Part shown: positions 1 through 6,412 of the stretch, piece by piece
Layout: each line of letters starts with the position of its first letter
Position numbering within the stretch: the stretch's first letter is position 1
Assembly (NCBI GenBank): GCA_009704705.1
Contig: WLDR01000025.1
Location: 1-13,887, forward strand
Length of the DNA stretch: 13,887 bases
DNA from: Actinomycetota bacterium
GTDB lineage: Bacteria; Actinomycetota; Actinomycetes; Actinomycetales; Microbacteriaceae
Direction: 5' to 3'
Program-made: the position numbers and the translations under genes
Notes under the pieces: generated by a model
The model's input: the letters and a program-made list of their open reading frames with translations, nothing else
Database searches by the model: none
Told to the model about the DNA's origin: nothing

Positions 1-382
1 CAATCGACCGGTACGGCTCGCCCCAACTCGGGCGAAACGGATTCAGCAGGTACTTCCAATTTCGAGGCTTCAGCACCGCGGAGTCGCGGCCACGCATCTG
101 ATTTCCTTCGAATTCGTTCGTTGGCTCGATGATTCGCTCGTCAATGTCGACGGTAAGGCCCAGCGCCAGTGACACCGGTTCGGCCGACTCGCGGGTGCGT
201 TGAAGTGGTGACGCGATGATCCGTGAATAAGTGCGGTCACGGGCAGCCAGGTCACTCGCCGCGAGTGTTGCCATACGAACGCCCAGATCGGAAAGGCCGA
301 AGCCGGGGATGCGCCCATAAAGCACACGGCCGGGGTTTAATACCTCGCCGTGACGCACGAGATGAATCTGGCGGGCCACCAC
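1..382 (-). CDS. Histidine phosphatase (phosphoglycerate mutase-like) family protein, C-terminus off the window
   Basis: About 127 residues are visible and the gene runs off the left edge. The N-terminus carries the family's catalytic motif: IHLVRHGE, with R10-H11-G12, where the His is phosphorylated during hydrolysis. SPLQRTRESAEP near residue 55 is the second conserved Arg region. The conserved block EPTNEFEG...MRG and PRNWKYLLNPFRPSWGEPY match a histidine phosphatase subgroup I associate with Microbacteriaceae. There it often precedes TlpA/cytochrome c biogenesis genes, but that is memory and those genes lie outside this window. The substrate cannot be told. The GTG at 382 was chosen because TAGACT (394-389) ends 6 bases before it, giving a leaderless mRNA; a second GTG follows directly at 379. 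It is divergent from aspS. Confidence 0.88.
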   Translation of the reverse strand, partial: MVARQIHLVRHGEVLNPGRVLYGRIPGFGLSDLGVRMATLAASDLAARDRTYSRIIASPLQRTRESAEPVSLALGLTVDIDERIIEPTNEFEGNQMRGRDSAVLKPRNWKYLLNPFRPSWGEPYRSI

Positions 383-388
383 GTGACC

Positions 389-394
389 AGTCTA
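389..394 (-). promoter_or_regulatory. -10 element of leaderless histidine phosphatase promoter
   Basis: TAGACT on the minus strand is followed by 6 bases and then GTG at 382. No SD is present. The predicted transcript starts at or one base from the start codon. Confidence 0.6.
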
Positions 395-436
395 CGAGCC
401 GGTTGCCTGAGCAAATCCCGAAGCCAGCCATACCCG

Positions 437-442
437 TAAACT
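437..442 (+). promoter_or_regulatory. -10 element of aspS promoter
   Basis: TAAACT lies 8 bases before GTG 451, with no SD between. This suggests a leaderless or nearly leaderless aspS transcript. The spacing is slightly longer than the 6-7 seen elsewhere in the window. Confidence 0.5.
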
Positions 443-450
443 TGGGCACT

Positions 451-1761
451 GTGACTACTCGCACTCTGATCAAAGACCTCGCGCACGCCCCCGAAGGGAC
501 CGTTTCGGTTGCCGGCTGGGTCGACACGGTGCGCGACCAAAAGAAGGTGCAGTTTGTCGTGCTGCGCGACGAGTCGGGTGCGGCCCAGCTTGTTCACCCA
601 CGACCCGAAGAAACTGACCCCATTGCCGAGATCATCAGTGGCCTCGCCGCGGGCACTCACATTCGCGTGACCGGTGAACTGAAGATGGATGAGCGAGTCA
701 AGCTTGGTGGCTTGGAGGTCAAGGTTGCGTCGATTGAGGTAGTGACCGAAGCCATCGCCGAGACTCCTATCGCAGCCGACTCAGGAATTGACAAGCGCAT
801 GGACTGGCGCTTTCTTGACCTCCGCCACCCGCGCAACAACCTTCTTTTCCGCGTCGAGACGACGCTTGAGCACGCGATGCGCACGTACTGGATTGAGAAC
901 GGCTTTATCGAAATCCATACGCCGAAGCTGATGGCGAGCGCGTCGGAATCAAATGCCGAGTTGTTTGAACTGGAGTACTTCGAGACGAAGGCATATCTCG
1001 CTCAGAGTCCGCAATTCTTCAAGCAGATGGCGCAGTCAGCTGGGTTCGGCAAGATCTTCGAAATTGCTCCCGTTTTTCGCGCCGACCCCTCGTTCACGTC
1101 ACGCCACGCGACGGAGTTCATTTCGGTCGATACCGAAATCAGCTGGATTGACAGCCACGAGGATGTCATGCGCATGCAAGAGGAACTTCTTGTTGCTGCC
1201 ATCACGGCCGTGAAAGAAAAACACGGCGATGAGATCAAGGAACTGTTCGACGTGGACGTCGTTGTTCCCACGATTCCGTTCCCGCGCATCCCGCTCGCTG
1301 AAGCCAAGAAGATTGTCGCCGAACGGGGCTACGAGGTTCCTCGCGCCGATGACGACATGGATCCCGAAGGCGAGCGTCAAATCGCGGCCTACGTTGAGGA
1401 AAAGTTCGGCCACGAATTCGTCTTCTTGATCGATTACGCCTCGACGATTCGCCCGTTCTATCACATGCGTCATGCTGACAACCCGAGCTTGACGAACAGC
1501 TACGACCTGATCTGGCGCGGAACGGAAATCACAACCGGTGCTCAGCGCGAGCACCGCGTTGACATCCTCGAAGCACAGGCGCGCGAGAAGGGTCTCGACC
1601 CCGAAGAGCTTTCGTTCTATCTCGATTTCTTCCGGTACGGAGTGCCACCTCACGGCGGCTTCGGAATGGGTCTTCAGCGCGTAATGATGCTGTTGCTCCA
1701 CCAGCCGAACCTGCGTGAGGTCACATACCTCTTCCGCGGGCCAAACCGACTCGCTCCCTAG
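451..1761 (+). CDS. aspS: Aspartate--tRNA ligase, archaeal-type; possibly non-discriminating Asp/Asn
   Basis: Class II aminoacyl-tRNA synthetase that charges tRNA with aspartate. At 436 aa it has the short archaeal-type size and lacks the bacterial GAD insertion. Residues 1-100 or so form the OB-fold anticodon-binding domain (VAGWVDTVRDQKKVQFVVLRD). The catalytic core has motif 1 near residue 151 (GFIEIHTPKLM), the QSPQ element, motif 2 with R210 (FRADPSFTSRHATEF), PFYHMRH, and motif 3 ending at R410 (GFGMGLQR), then LREVTYLFRGPNRLAP. The frame stays open upstream to 223, but that extension is low-complexity and unlike the family, so I chose GTG 451. Many actinobacteria use this type with GatCAB to make Asn-tRNA(Asn); that role is inferred. 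Its stop interlocks with the glutaredoxin stop (CTAG). Confidence 0.95.
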   Translation: MTTRTLIKDLAHAPEGTVSVAGWVDTVRDQKKVQFVVLRDESGAAQLVHPRPEETDPIAEIISGLAAGTHIRVTGELKMDERVKLGGLEVKVASIEVVTEAIAETPIAADSGIDKRMDWRFLDLRHPRNNLLFRVETTLEHAMRTYWIENGFIEIHTPKLMASASESNAELFELEYFETKAYLAQSPQFFKQMAQSAGFGKIFEIAPVFRADPSFTSRHATEFISVDTEISWIDSHEDVMRMQEELLVAAITAVKEKHGDEIKELFDVDVVVPTIPFPRIPLAEAKKIVAERGYEVPRADDDMDPEGERQIAAYVEEKFGHEFVFLIDYASTIRPFYHMRHADNPSLTNSYDLIWRGTEITTGAQREHRVDILEAQAREKGLDPEELSFYLDFFRYGVPPHGGFGMGLQRVMMLLLHQPNLREVTYLFRGPNRLAP

Positions 1762-2021
1762 AGGGCGCCGAGTTCTTTGAGTTTGCTTGTGAGGTCGGCG
1801 TCCGTCGGCTCCACCTGAAAGCTGCCGTCGGGAAATGAGATGACGGGGATGTTCTTACGGCCAGCAATCGCCTGAGCAACATCCGCGGCCTCCGGGGTCG
1901 CCTCAAGGTCAACGTAGTCGTAGTCGACACCCTGCCCATCGAGAAGGGCTTTCGATCGTCGGCAGTCACCACACCAGGCTGCGCCGTACATCGTGATTCG
2001 ATCTGAGTTGTTCGTGGTCAT
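1758..2021 (-). CDS. Glutaredoxin-like / mycoredoxin-family thiol oxidoreductase
   Basis: 87-residue thioredoxin-fold protein. The active site is W16-C17-G-D-C20 after the first beta strand (RITMYGAAW), with cis-proline P59 in NIPVISFPDG, the usual glutaredoxin layout. Actinobacterial relatives reduce mixed disulfides with mycothiol (mycoredoxin, CGYC). The CGDC version here fits the actinobacterial branch, but mycothiol dependence is inferred. The start ATG 2021 follows TAGGCT by 6 bases without an SD, so it is leaderless. The next in-frame choices would cut strand 1. It is convergent with aspS; both stop codons share CTAG at 1758-1761. Confidence 0.88.
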   Translation of the reverse strand: MTTNNSDRITMYGAAWCGDCRRSKALLDGQGVDYDYVDLEATPEAADVAQAIAGRKNIPVISFPDGSFQVEPTDADLTSKLKELGAL

Positions 2022-2027
2022 GCCGAC

Positions 2028-2033
2028 AGCCTA
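2028..2033 (-). promoter_or_regulatory. -10 element of leaderless glutaredoxin promoter
   Basis: TAGGCT on the minus strand is followed by GTCGGC and then ATG 2021. There is no SD. Confidence 0.6.
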
Positions 2034-2060
2034 GAACCGGAACGCCCGAAAGGCGACACC

Positions 2061-2089
2061 TTCGCAGCTCGAAGCCGGCGCGGTATATT
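2061..2089 (+). promoter_or_regulatory. Sigma-70-type promoter of SHOCT gene
   Basis: TTCGCA (2061-2066) and TATATT (2084-2089) are separated by 17 bases. The predicted start is near 2096, giving a leader of about 50 bases. That leader carries the SD GAAAGG at 2131-2136, 11 bases before ATG 2148. Confidence 0.55.
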
Positions 2090-2147
2090 GGCGCTCAGCA
2101 GCTTTCCGCCTGCCTCACCGACAAAAGCCCGAAAGGTTTTACCCGTC

Positions 2148-2528
2148 ATGCTCATTCTCGATTTTCTCGGGGAATTCATCCTCATATTCCTCGTCATCAC
2201 CTACTTCATGATTCTGATCAACATTGTTTCTGACCTGTTTAGCGACCACAACCTCGGCGGTTTCGCCAAAGCCCTCTGGGTCATCGCTCTCATTGTCACC
2301 TGGTGGCTTGGCGCTCTTGTGTATCTCATCGTGCGTGGAGGTGGCATGGCCGCTCGTCGTCAGGCCATGTTCAAAGAAGCAAAGAAGGAACAAGACGATT
2401 ACATTCGCTCCGTGGCTGGCGCCAGCCACGCCGACGAGATTGCCAAGGCGAACTCGCTACTCAAGTCGGGTGCAATTACTCAGACTGAGTTCACTGCGCT
2501 GAAGAAGAAGATTCTGGCAGGCAAGTAA
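2148..2528 (+). CDS. PLDc_N / SHOCT domain membrane protein
   Basis: 126 residues. Two hydrophobic segments, about residues 4-28 and 38-62 (ALWVIALIVTWWLGALVYLIV), form the phospholipase D N-terminal-like membrane module; there is no catalytic HKD motif. A charged linker follows (ARRQAMFKEAKKEQDD). The last 30 or so residues are a SHOCT domain (ANSLLKSGAITQTEFTALKK). Such proteins are common in actinobacteria and their job is not known; they are small inner-membrane proteins with a cytoplasmic tail. I chose ATG 2148 because it is the first codon of the membrane helix and has an SD (GAAAGG). An upstream in-frame TTG at 2088 lies inside the predicted -10 box. It is monocistronic and followed by a long hairpin. 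Confidence 0.85.
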   Translation: MLILDFLGEFILIFLVITYFMILINIVSDLFSDHNLGGFAKALWVIALIVTWWLGALVYLIVRGGGMAARRQAMFKEAKKEQDDYIRSVAGASHADEIAKANSLLKSGAITQTEFTALKKKILAGK

Positions 2529-2565
2529 GTCCTCGCAGGTCGAACGTGATTGCTTCGACCAGCAC

Positions 2566-2600
2566 ATGTTCGGGTGTTCGCTTCGCGAGCACCCGAACAT
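2566..2600. terminator. Perfect long hairpin between convergent genes, probable bidirectional terminator
   Basis: Arms ATGTTCGGGTG (2566-2576) and CACCCGAACAT (2590-2600) pair perfectly. TTCGC/GCGAG extends the stem to 16 pairs with one G-U and a TTC loop. There is no T-run on either side, so it would be a U-less terminator or an mRNA-end stabiliser. It serves the SHOCT gene (+) and the glutaredoxin operon (-). Confidence 0.65.
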
Positions 2601-2645
2601 TCGTTAGCGAGCCAAAAGCAGATGCCTCACGGAATCAGCACGGAC

Positions 2646-2903
2646 TCAATTGCTCAGCGCGAGTTTAAAGCGGACCGGGTCAATGTGCCAGAAATTGTGC
2701 TGCTTCCCGTCAATCAGCACGACCGGAATCTGCTCCCAGTACTCAGTGTGTAGCGCGGGGTCGTCGTCGATGCTCAGTTCAACGAGATTCCGTTCGCCGG
2801 GCTCGTTACGAAGTTCTTCAAGAACAGACGTGATCACCGAACGCGCGTCGTCACACAGGTGACAGCCAGTCCGCCCAATGAGCGTGACCTCGTGACTAGT
2901 CAC
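2646..2903 (-). CDS. DUF836 / glutaredoxin family protein
   Basis: 85-residue thioredoxin-fold protein with redox motif C14-H-L-C17 (LIGRTGCHLCDDA) and cis-proline P60 (QIPVVLIDGK). This is the usual layout of the small glutaredoxin-like DUF836 family, whose partners are mostly unknown. GTG 2903 lies 5 bases upstream of the TetR stop; the 8-base overlap points to translational coupling and joint transcription from the TetR promoter. No later start keeps the first strand. It may be a thiol reductase whose level is tied to the regulator; this is inference. Confidence 0.86.
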   Translation of the reverse strand: MTSHEVTLIGRTGCHLCDDARSVITSVLEELRNEPGERNLVELSIDDDPALHTEYWEQIPVVLIDGKQHNFWHIDPVRFKLALSN

Positions 2904-3507
2904 CGTCGAAGATGTGGCTCACGATGACTCTGTTGATGAGGTCATTCCACTTCTCAGGATCAACTTTTTCTGTGCTGATGTCATCTACGACGCGGCCCAA
3001 CGTATAGGCCTGAATGAACACAGCTGTGGCCATCGAGTCAATATCGGCACGAATCCAGCCGCGACGCTGTGCCTCTTCGATATGGCCTTGAAGGGCGTTC
3101 GTCATGCGGGCCTGTTCTGCTCCGAGAACAGCCTGAAAGCGCGGGCTAAAGCCAGCCAGCCCGAACGCGCGGGCACGCTCGAGGCGATTAAGTCGACGAC
3201 TGGCATCCTGCGACTGCGCAGTGATAGCGAAAATACCCTTGCGGATGTCCTCTCGCGACTGCGCGGAGTCCAAAATACTGCTCATGGCGGCCACCGATTC
3301 ATTCACCCACTGCGTGATGCGATACGCGAGTCCGGTCTCGTGCAACTCTTCAAAGTCAGCAAAGTGGTGGTAGAGCGACCCGCGTGAGATTGCGGATTCG
3401 TTCAGAACCTCTTCAACCGTGACATGTTCTGGGTCTGGTCCGTCAAGAAGACGCACCATCGTCATGATGAGTTTTTCACGTGTCGGATGCATTGTTTTTC
3501 TTGCCAT
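2896..3507 (-). CDS. TetR/AcrR family transcriptional regulator
   Basis: 203 residues, typical TetR length. The N-terminal helix-turn-helix spans about residues 8-60: VTVEEVLNESAISRGSLYHHFADFEEL, with the family hallmark RGSLYHHF in the recognition helix. The C-terminal all-helical half (WVNESVAAMSSIL...VFIQAYTLGRVVDDIS) is the ligand/dimer domain, and its ligand cannot be predicted. ATG 3507 is preceded by TACTAT and 6 bases, so leaderless. The downstream glutaredoxin overlaps by 8 bases, so TetR and glutaredoxin form a two-gene operon and the regulator may control itself and that gene. Confidence 0.93.
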   Translation of the reverse strand: MARKTMHPTREKLIMTMVRLLDGPDPEHVTVEEVLNESAISRGSLYHHFADFEELHETGLAYRITQWVNESVAAMSSILDSAQSREDIRKGIFAITAQSQDASRRLNRLERARAFGLAGFSPRFQAVLGAEQARMTNALQGHIEEAQRRGWIRADIDSMATAVFIQAYTLGRVVDDISTEKVDPEKWNDLINRVIVSHIFDGD

Positions 3508-3513
3508 AAATTA

Positions 3514-3519
3514 ATAGTA
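3514..3519 (-). promoter_or_regulatory. -10 element of leaderless TetR promoter
   Basis: TACTAT on the minus strand is followed by TAATTT and then ATG 3507. A weak -35 (TTTGAT, 3541-3536) lies 16 bases upstream, inside the T-rich tail of the bS22 terminator. Confidence 0.6.
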
Positions 3520-3530
3520 TCGGCGGTCTA

Positions 3531-3582
3531 GAAAAATCAAAAACTCAAACGAAAAGCGCCTTCCAAAAAAATGGACGGCGCT
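3531..3582 (-). terminator. Intrinsic terminator of bS22 gene
   Basis: On the minus strand AGCGCC (3582-3577) pairs with GGCGCT (3560-3555). There is one mismatch, then TCCA/TGGA around a T-rich loop. It is followed by TTTTC and further T-runs to 3531. The T-tail overlaps the -35 region of the TetR promoter. Confidence 0.75.
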
Positions 3583-3613
3583 CACTCGCTTATGTCGCAA
3601 GAAAAGTCGATGA

Positions 3614-3712
3614 CTACTTCTTGTTGCGGCGCTGGTGACGAGTTTTGCGAAGCAACTTGCGGTGCTTCTTTTTCGCCATGCGCTTGCGACGCTTCTTGAT
3701 GACGGAACCCAC
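3614..3712 (-). CDS. 30S ribosomal protein bS22 (AURKAIP1/COX24-like)
   Basis: 32-residue, extremely basic protein beginning MGSVIKKRRKRMAKKKHRKL and ending TRHQRRNKK. This is the small actinobacterial ribosomal protein bS22, related to mitochondrial mS38 (AURKAIP1) and seen in mycobacterial 30S structures near the decoding region. It is usually missed because of its size. Start GTG 3712 has the SD GAGG (3721-3718) 5 bases upstream. A good intrinsic terminator follows. It is flanked by the TetR and ArsR genes on the same strand; a possible -10 TAGACT at 3788-3783 would give it its own promoter. Confidence 0.93.
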   Translation of the reverse strand: MGSVIKKRRKRMAKKKHRKLLRKTRHQRRNKK

Positions 3713-3793
3713 GAAAACCTCACAGGATGAAACGGAGTGGGGGCGGATGCCCCGAAGATACGGCTTGGAAAAGCCTTCGGTGAGTCTAGCGGA

Positions 3794-4201
3794 TTAACGC
3801 CACGGTGCTTTGCCCACCAAATCTGCAGCCGCAGCCCCCAGATCCCGAGCTAGGTTGACGACCACGGCGGGGAGCGGTGACGCTGTCTTTCCTCCACTCG
3901 AGCGTGACCCTGGGTCGCGACGAGAACGCTCCGCCCTGAAAAGATCGAGCCACGCGCCCGCATCGCGGAGCGGCGCGGCGTCGAGGCGATAGAGCCGGTG
4001 TTGGCCGACTTCACGAACCGAAACAAGCCCGGCTTCGCGCAACACCTTGAGCTGCTTTGAAACAGACGGCTGGGATAATCCAGTTTCGCCAACAATTGTC
4101 GACACACTGACTTCGGGTGAAGCTGAGCTCGAGCTTTCCAAAAGCAACTGAAGAATCGTGCGGCGCGTTTCATCGCTCAACACGTCAAAAATATCCGCCA
4201 T
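3794..4201 (-). CDS. ArsR-type winged-helix transcriptional regulator
   Basis: 135 residues. The N-terminal 75 or so form the ArsR winged helix: MADIFDVLSDETRRTILQLL, then VSTIVGETGLSQPSVSKQLK as recognition helix and EVGQHRLYRLD as wing. The C-terminal tail is Arg/Ser-rich, then hydrophobic (LPAVVVNLARDLG). There are no Cys residues, so it lacks the thiolate metal sites of classical ArsR/SmtB sensors. Start ATG 4201 was chosen because the family begins MADIFD and TAGCCT ends 7 bases before it; a longer frame to 4267 would run over the divergent promoter. It is divergent from ktrB, a pairing I recall from other Microbacteriaceae, so regulation of K+ uptake is plausible but unproven. Confidence 0.9.
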   Translation of the reverse strand: MADIFDVLSDETRRTILQLLLESSSSASPEVSVSTIVGETGLSQPSVSKQLKVLREAGLVSVREVGQHRLYRLDAAPLRDAGAWLDLFRAERSRRDPGSRSSGGKTASPLPAVVVNLARDLGAAAADLVGKAPWR

Positions 4202-4208
4202 GAGCTCA

Positions 4209-4214
4209 AGGCTA
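4209..4214 (-). promoter_or_regulatory. -10 element of leaderless ArsR promoter
   Basis: TAGCCT on the minus strand is followed by TGAGCTC and then ATG 4201. There is no SD. Confidence 0.6.
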
Positions 4215-4243
4215 GTGCGCCGTTTACCCGAGATGGCGAGGGC

Positions 4244-4249
4244 TAACAT
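4244..4249 (+). promoter_or_regulatory. -10 element of leaderless ktrB promoter
   Basis: TAACAT is followed by TTGACT and then ATG 4256. The in-frame TTG at 4250 would lie upstream of the predicted transcript start, which argues for ATG 4256. About 30 bases separate this box from the divergent ArsR -10. Confidence 0.6.
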
Positions 4250-4255
4250 TTGACT

Positions 4256-5686
4256 ATGCAGAGTCACGCGCGTTCGCTCACGTTGTCGCGCATGCTCAAG
4301 CCGATTCGCGAAGGAATCGAGACGTTCGCGAACCGATCCCCGTCACAGTTCGCAATCGCTGTCTTCGCCGCGATGATTCTTGTCTTTAGTTTCTTGTTCG
4401 CACTCCCCATGGCTTCCGCCGACGGCCAGGCCACCAACTATGCGGATGCCCTGTTCACCGCCGTCACGACGGTTTGCGTTGCAGGCCTCACGACGGTCGA
4501 CATGGCGACGCACTGGTCTCCATTCGGAAACGCGCTGATCGTGATCGCATCTCAAGTCGGCGCCATCGGCGTTCTGACCCTCGCCTCGATTCTCGGGCTC
4601 GTCGTCTCTGGGCGTCTCGGGCTTCGGGCGCGACTCTTGGCCGCAGGTGACACAAATCCGGTGCGCATGCACGCCGGTCCGGTGAGTGAGGGGCAAGCAA
4701 TTCGCTTAGGCGACATTGGTGGGTTGCTCGTCACCGTCGCGGTGAGTCTTCTCGCCATCGAAGCGGTCATTGCGGTCGGCCTTTTTCCCGGCGCGTTGGC
4801 CGCAGGCTACGACGTGGGCACCAGCGTGTGGATGAGCATTTTTTACTCTGCAATGGCGTTCACCAATACCGGAATCACGCCCAACGTGGGAGGCATCTTG
4901 CCCTTCGCCGAGAACTACGCATTTCTCGGTCTGATCATGGTCGCGGTCACCATTGGATCACTCGGATTTCCCGTTATCCACGCGATCCGCACAAATTGGC
5001 GTCGGCCGCGCTCCTGGCCGCTTCACGTCAAGCTCACCATCTCGTCATGGTTCATGTTGTGGGTGGTGTCATCCGCGCTGTACCTGCTTTTTGAATTCGG
5101 CGGTTCGAGTCAATTTGCGCAAATGAGTATCGGAGACCGCATTTTTCAGGCGGGATTCATGTCAACCATGAGTCGCTCCGGGGGCTTCAACGTCGTTGAC
5201 TACTCGCAGCTCGACACCACCACGCTCATGTTGACCGACATCCTCATGTTCATTGGCGGTGGTTCCGCCTCGACCGCCGGCGGAATCAAGGTGACAACGC
5301 TCGCCGTTCTGCTTCTCGCGGCGTTTGCCGAAGCCACCGGGCGAAGCAGCATGGAGGTTTTTCGTAAGCGCATTCCGAGCGACGTGCTCCGCCTTTCCGT
5401 CAGCGTTCTTCTCTGGGGTGTCGCCACCTGTGCCATCGGCACGATGATCGTGAGCGAGCTCTACGATGCCCCATTCGAGTTCATCCTGTTTGACGTCATC
5501 AGTGGTTTTGGAACCGTCGGCTTGTCTACTGGAGTGACCGCGGCAGCTCCCGATTCAGCTCAGCTCGTCATTGCCCTCATCATTTTCATGGGCAGAGTTG
5601 GTACCGTAACGTTGGCTGCCGCACTTGCTCGCCAGCAAGTTGGTCGTCTTTTCGTTCGACCCGAAGAAAGGCCCATCGTTGGCTAA
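4256..5686 (+). CDS. ktrB: TrkH/KtrB-family potassium uptake membrane subunit
   Basis: 476 residues, many hydrophobic helices. This is the K+-translocating subunit in the cytoplasmic membrane. All four pore-loop repeats can be read, each with its selectivity-filter Gly: TTVCVAGLTTVD, MAFTNTGITPN, TMSRSGGFNVVD and ISGFGTVGLSTG. FIGGGSASTAGGIKVTT is the conserved stretch between repeats 3 and 4. The length and pairing with a one-RCK protein fit KtrB better than the larger TrkH/TrkA systems. ATG 4256 was chosen from the leaderless promoter spacing. The ktrA start overlaps its last codons by 8 bases, forming one operon. Confidence 0.94.
   Translation: MQSHARSLTLSRMLKPIREGIETFANRSPSQFAIAVFAAMILVFSFLFALPMASADGQATNYADALFTAVTTVCVAGLTTVDMATHWSPFGNALIVIASQVGAIGVLTLASILGLVVSGRLGLRARLLAAGDTNPVRMHAGPVSEGQAIRLGDIGGLLVTVAVSLLAIEAVIAVGLFPGALAAGYDVGTSVWMSIFYSAMAFTNTGITPNVGGILPFAENYAFLGLIMVAVTIGSLGFPVIHAIRTNWRRPRSWPLHVKLTISSWFMLWVVSSALYLLFEFGGSSQFAQMSIGDRIFQAGFMSTMSRSGGFNVVDYSQLDTTTLMLTDILMFIGGGSASTAGGIKVTTLAVLLLAAFAEATGRSSMEVFRKRIPSDVLRLSVSVLLWGVATCAIGTMIVSELYDAPFEFILFDVISGFGTVGLSTGVTAAAPDSAQLVIALIIFMGRVGTVTLAAALARQQVGRLFVRPEERPIVG
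5665..5671 (+). promoter_or_regulatory. Ribosome binding site deciding the ktrA TTG start
   Basis: AGAAAGG, matching the 16S 3' end complement, lies 7 bases before TTG 5679. It sits inside the end of ktrB. No ATG or GTG with comparable context exists nearby. Confidence 0.75.
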
Positions 5687-6353
5687 GAATAAAATCAACC
5701 ACGACGACGCCGTGCTCGTTATCGGCTTAGGTCGATTTGGGGGAGCTATTGCGACCGAGCTTGCGCGAACCGATCGCGAAGTGCTCGCGATCGATTCGGG
5801 GCTCGATCGAGTCCAACGGTTTTCGACAATCGTGACGCACGCGGTCGCTGCCGACGTCACGGACATTGACGCGCTTCGTCAGATTGGTGCTGAAGCATTC
5901 GGCACAGCTGTCGTTGCCGTCGGGTCTTCGGTTGAGGCGAGCGTTCTCATCACGGCGAATCTCGTGGAATTGGGCGTGCCAAACATCTGGGCAAAGGCCA
6001 TCAGCAAGTCACACGGCATGATCTTGACCAAAATCGGAGCATCGCACGTCATCCAGCCCGAGCAAGAAGCCGGCGAGCGCGTAGCTCACCTGCTATCAGA
6101 TCAGCTCCTCGACTACACCGAGGTCGAGCCGACTTTTGTCATGGCCCGCATGTTCGCGCCGGGGGTGCTCATCGGCAAGACCCTCGCTGAGGCAGGCACT
6201 CGTCGGGACTATCGCATCACGGTTGTGGGTGTGAAATCAGGAGGCGCCGACTTCACGTATGCGACAGCCGACACGGCCATTCACGAATCAGACCAAATCA
6301 TCGTGGCTGGTCGCCCCGAAGATGTTGACGCTTTTGCGAAGCTCAAGAGCTAA
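5679..6353 (+). CDS. ktrA: KtrA/TrkA-type RCK regulatory subunit of potassium uptake
   Basis: 224 residues, the length of a single-RCK KtrA. The N-terminal Rossmann domain has G16-L-G-R-F-G21 (VLVIGLGRFGGAIATELA) and acidic D39 at the end of strand 2, the nucleotide (ATP/ADP or NAD) site that gates KtrB. The C-terminal RCK_C domain covers about residues 150-224 (FAPGVLIGKTLAEAG...DQIIVAGRPEDVDAFAKL). Start TTG 5679 has a strong SD and overlaps the ktrB stop by 8 bases, so the subunits are translationally coupled. It is a peripheral protein on the cytoplasmic face of the membrane. Confidence 0.93.
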   Translation: MAKNKINHDDAVLVIGLGRFGGAIATELARTDREVLAIDSGLDRVQRFSTIVTHAVAADVTDIDALRQIGAEAFGTAVVAVGSSVEASVLITANLVELGVPNIWAKAISKSHGMILTKIGASHVIQPEQEAGERVAHLLSDQLLDYTEVEPTFVMARMFAPGVLIGKTLAEAGTRRDYRITVVGVKSGGADFTYATADTAIHESDQIIVAGRPEDVDAFAKLKS

Positions 6354-6412
6354 AGCACGTCGGGCTAAATTACGTCGAAGTCTGGGATAGGCAAAGGCCC
6401 AGGCCCCCCGAC
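6354..6412. other. Short convergent gap between ktrA and proC
   Basis: GTCGGG (6359-6364) can pair with CCCGAC (6407-6412), enclosing a small CTGGG/CCCAG hairpin (6382-6386 with 6398-6402). There is no T-run. This may be a weak terminator shared by both genes. Confidence 0.3.

Noticed and set aside
223..450. N-terminal extension of aspS in the same frame
   Set aside because: The added 76 residues are Arg/Gly-rich, unlike the family, and run antisense over the histidine phosphatase start. GTG 451 gives the normal N-terminus and has a -10 just upstream.
2914..3387. 157-codon plus-strand frame opposite TetR
   Set aside because: It is a shadow of a well-supported TetR gene; the translation resembles no family.
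3511..3723. 70-codon minus-strand frame over bS22
   Set aside because: It is a different frame from the recognisable bS22 protein and has no start context; it is a shadow.
4202..4267. Longer ArsR start at 4267
   Set aside because: It would cross the divergent ktrB promoter and start, and the family begins at MADIFD. The -10 at 4214-4209 would then be inside the gene.
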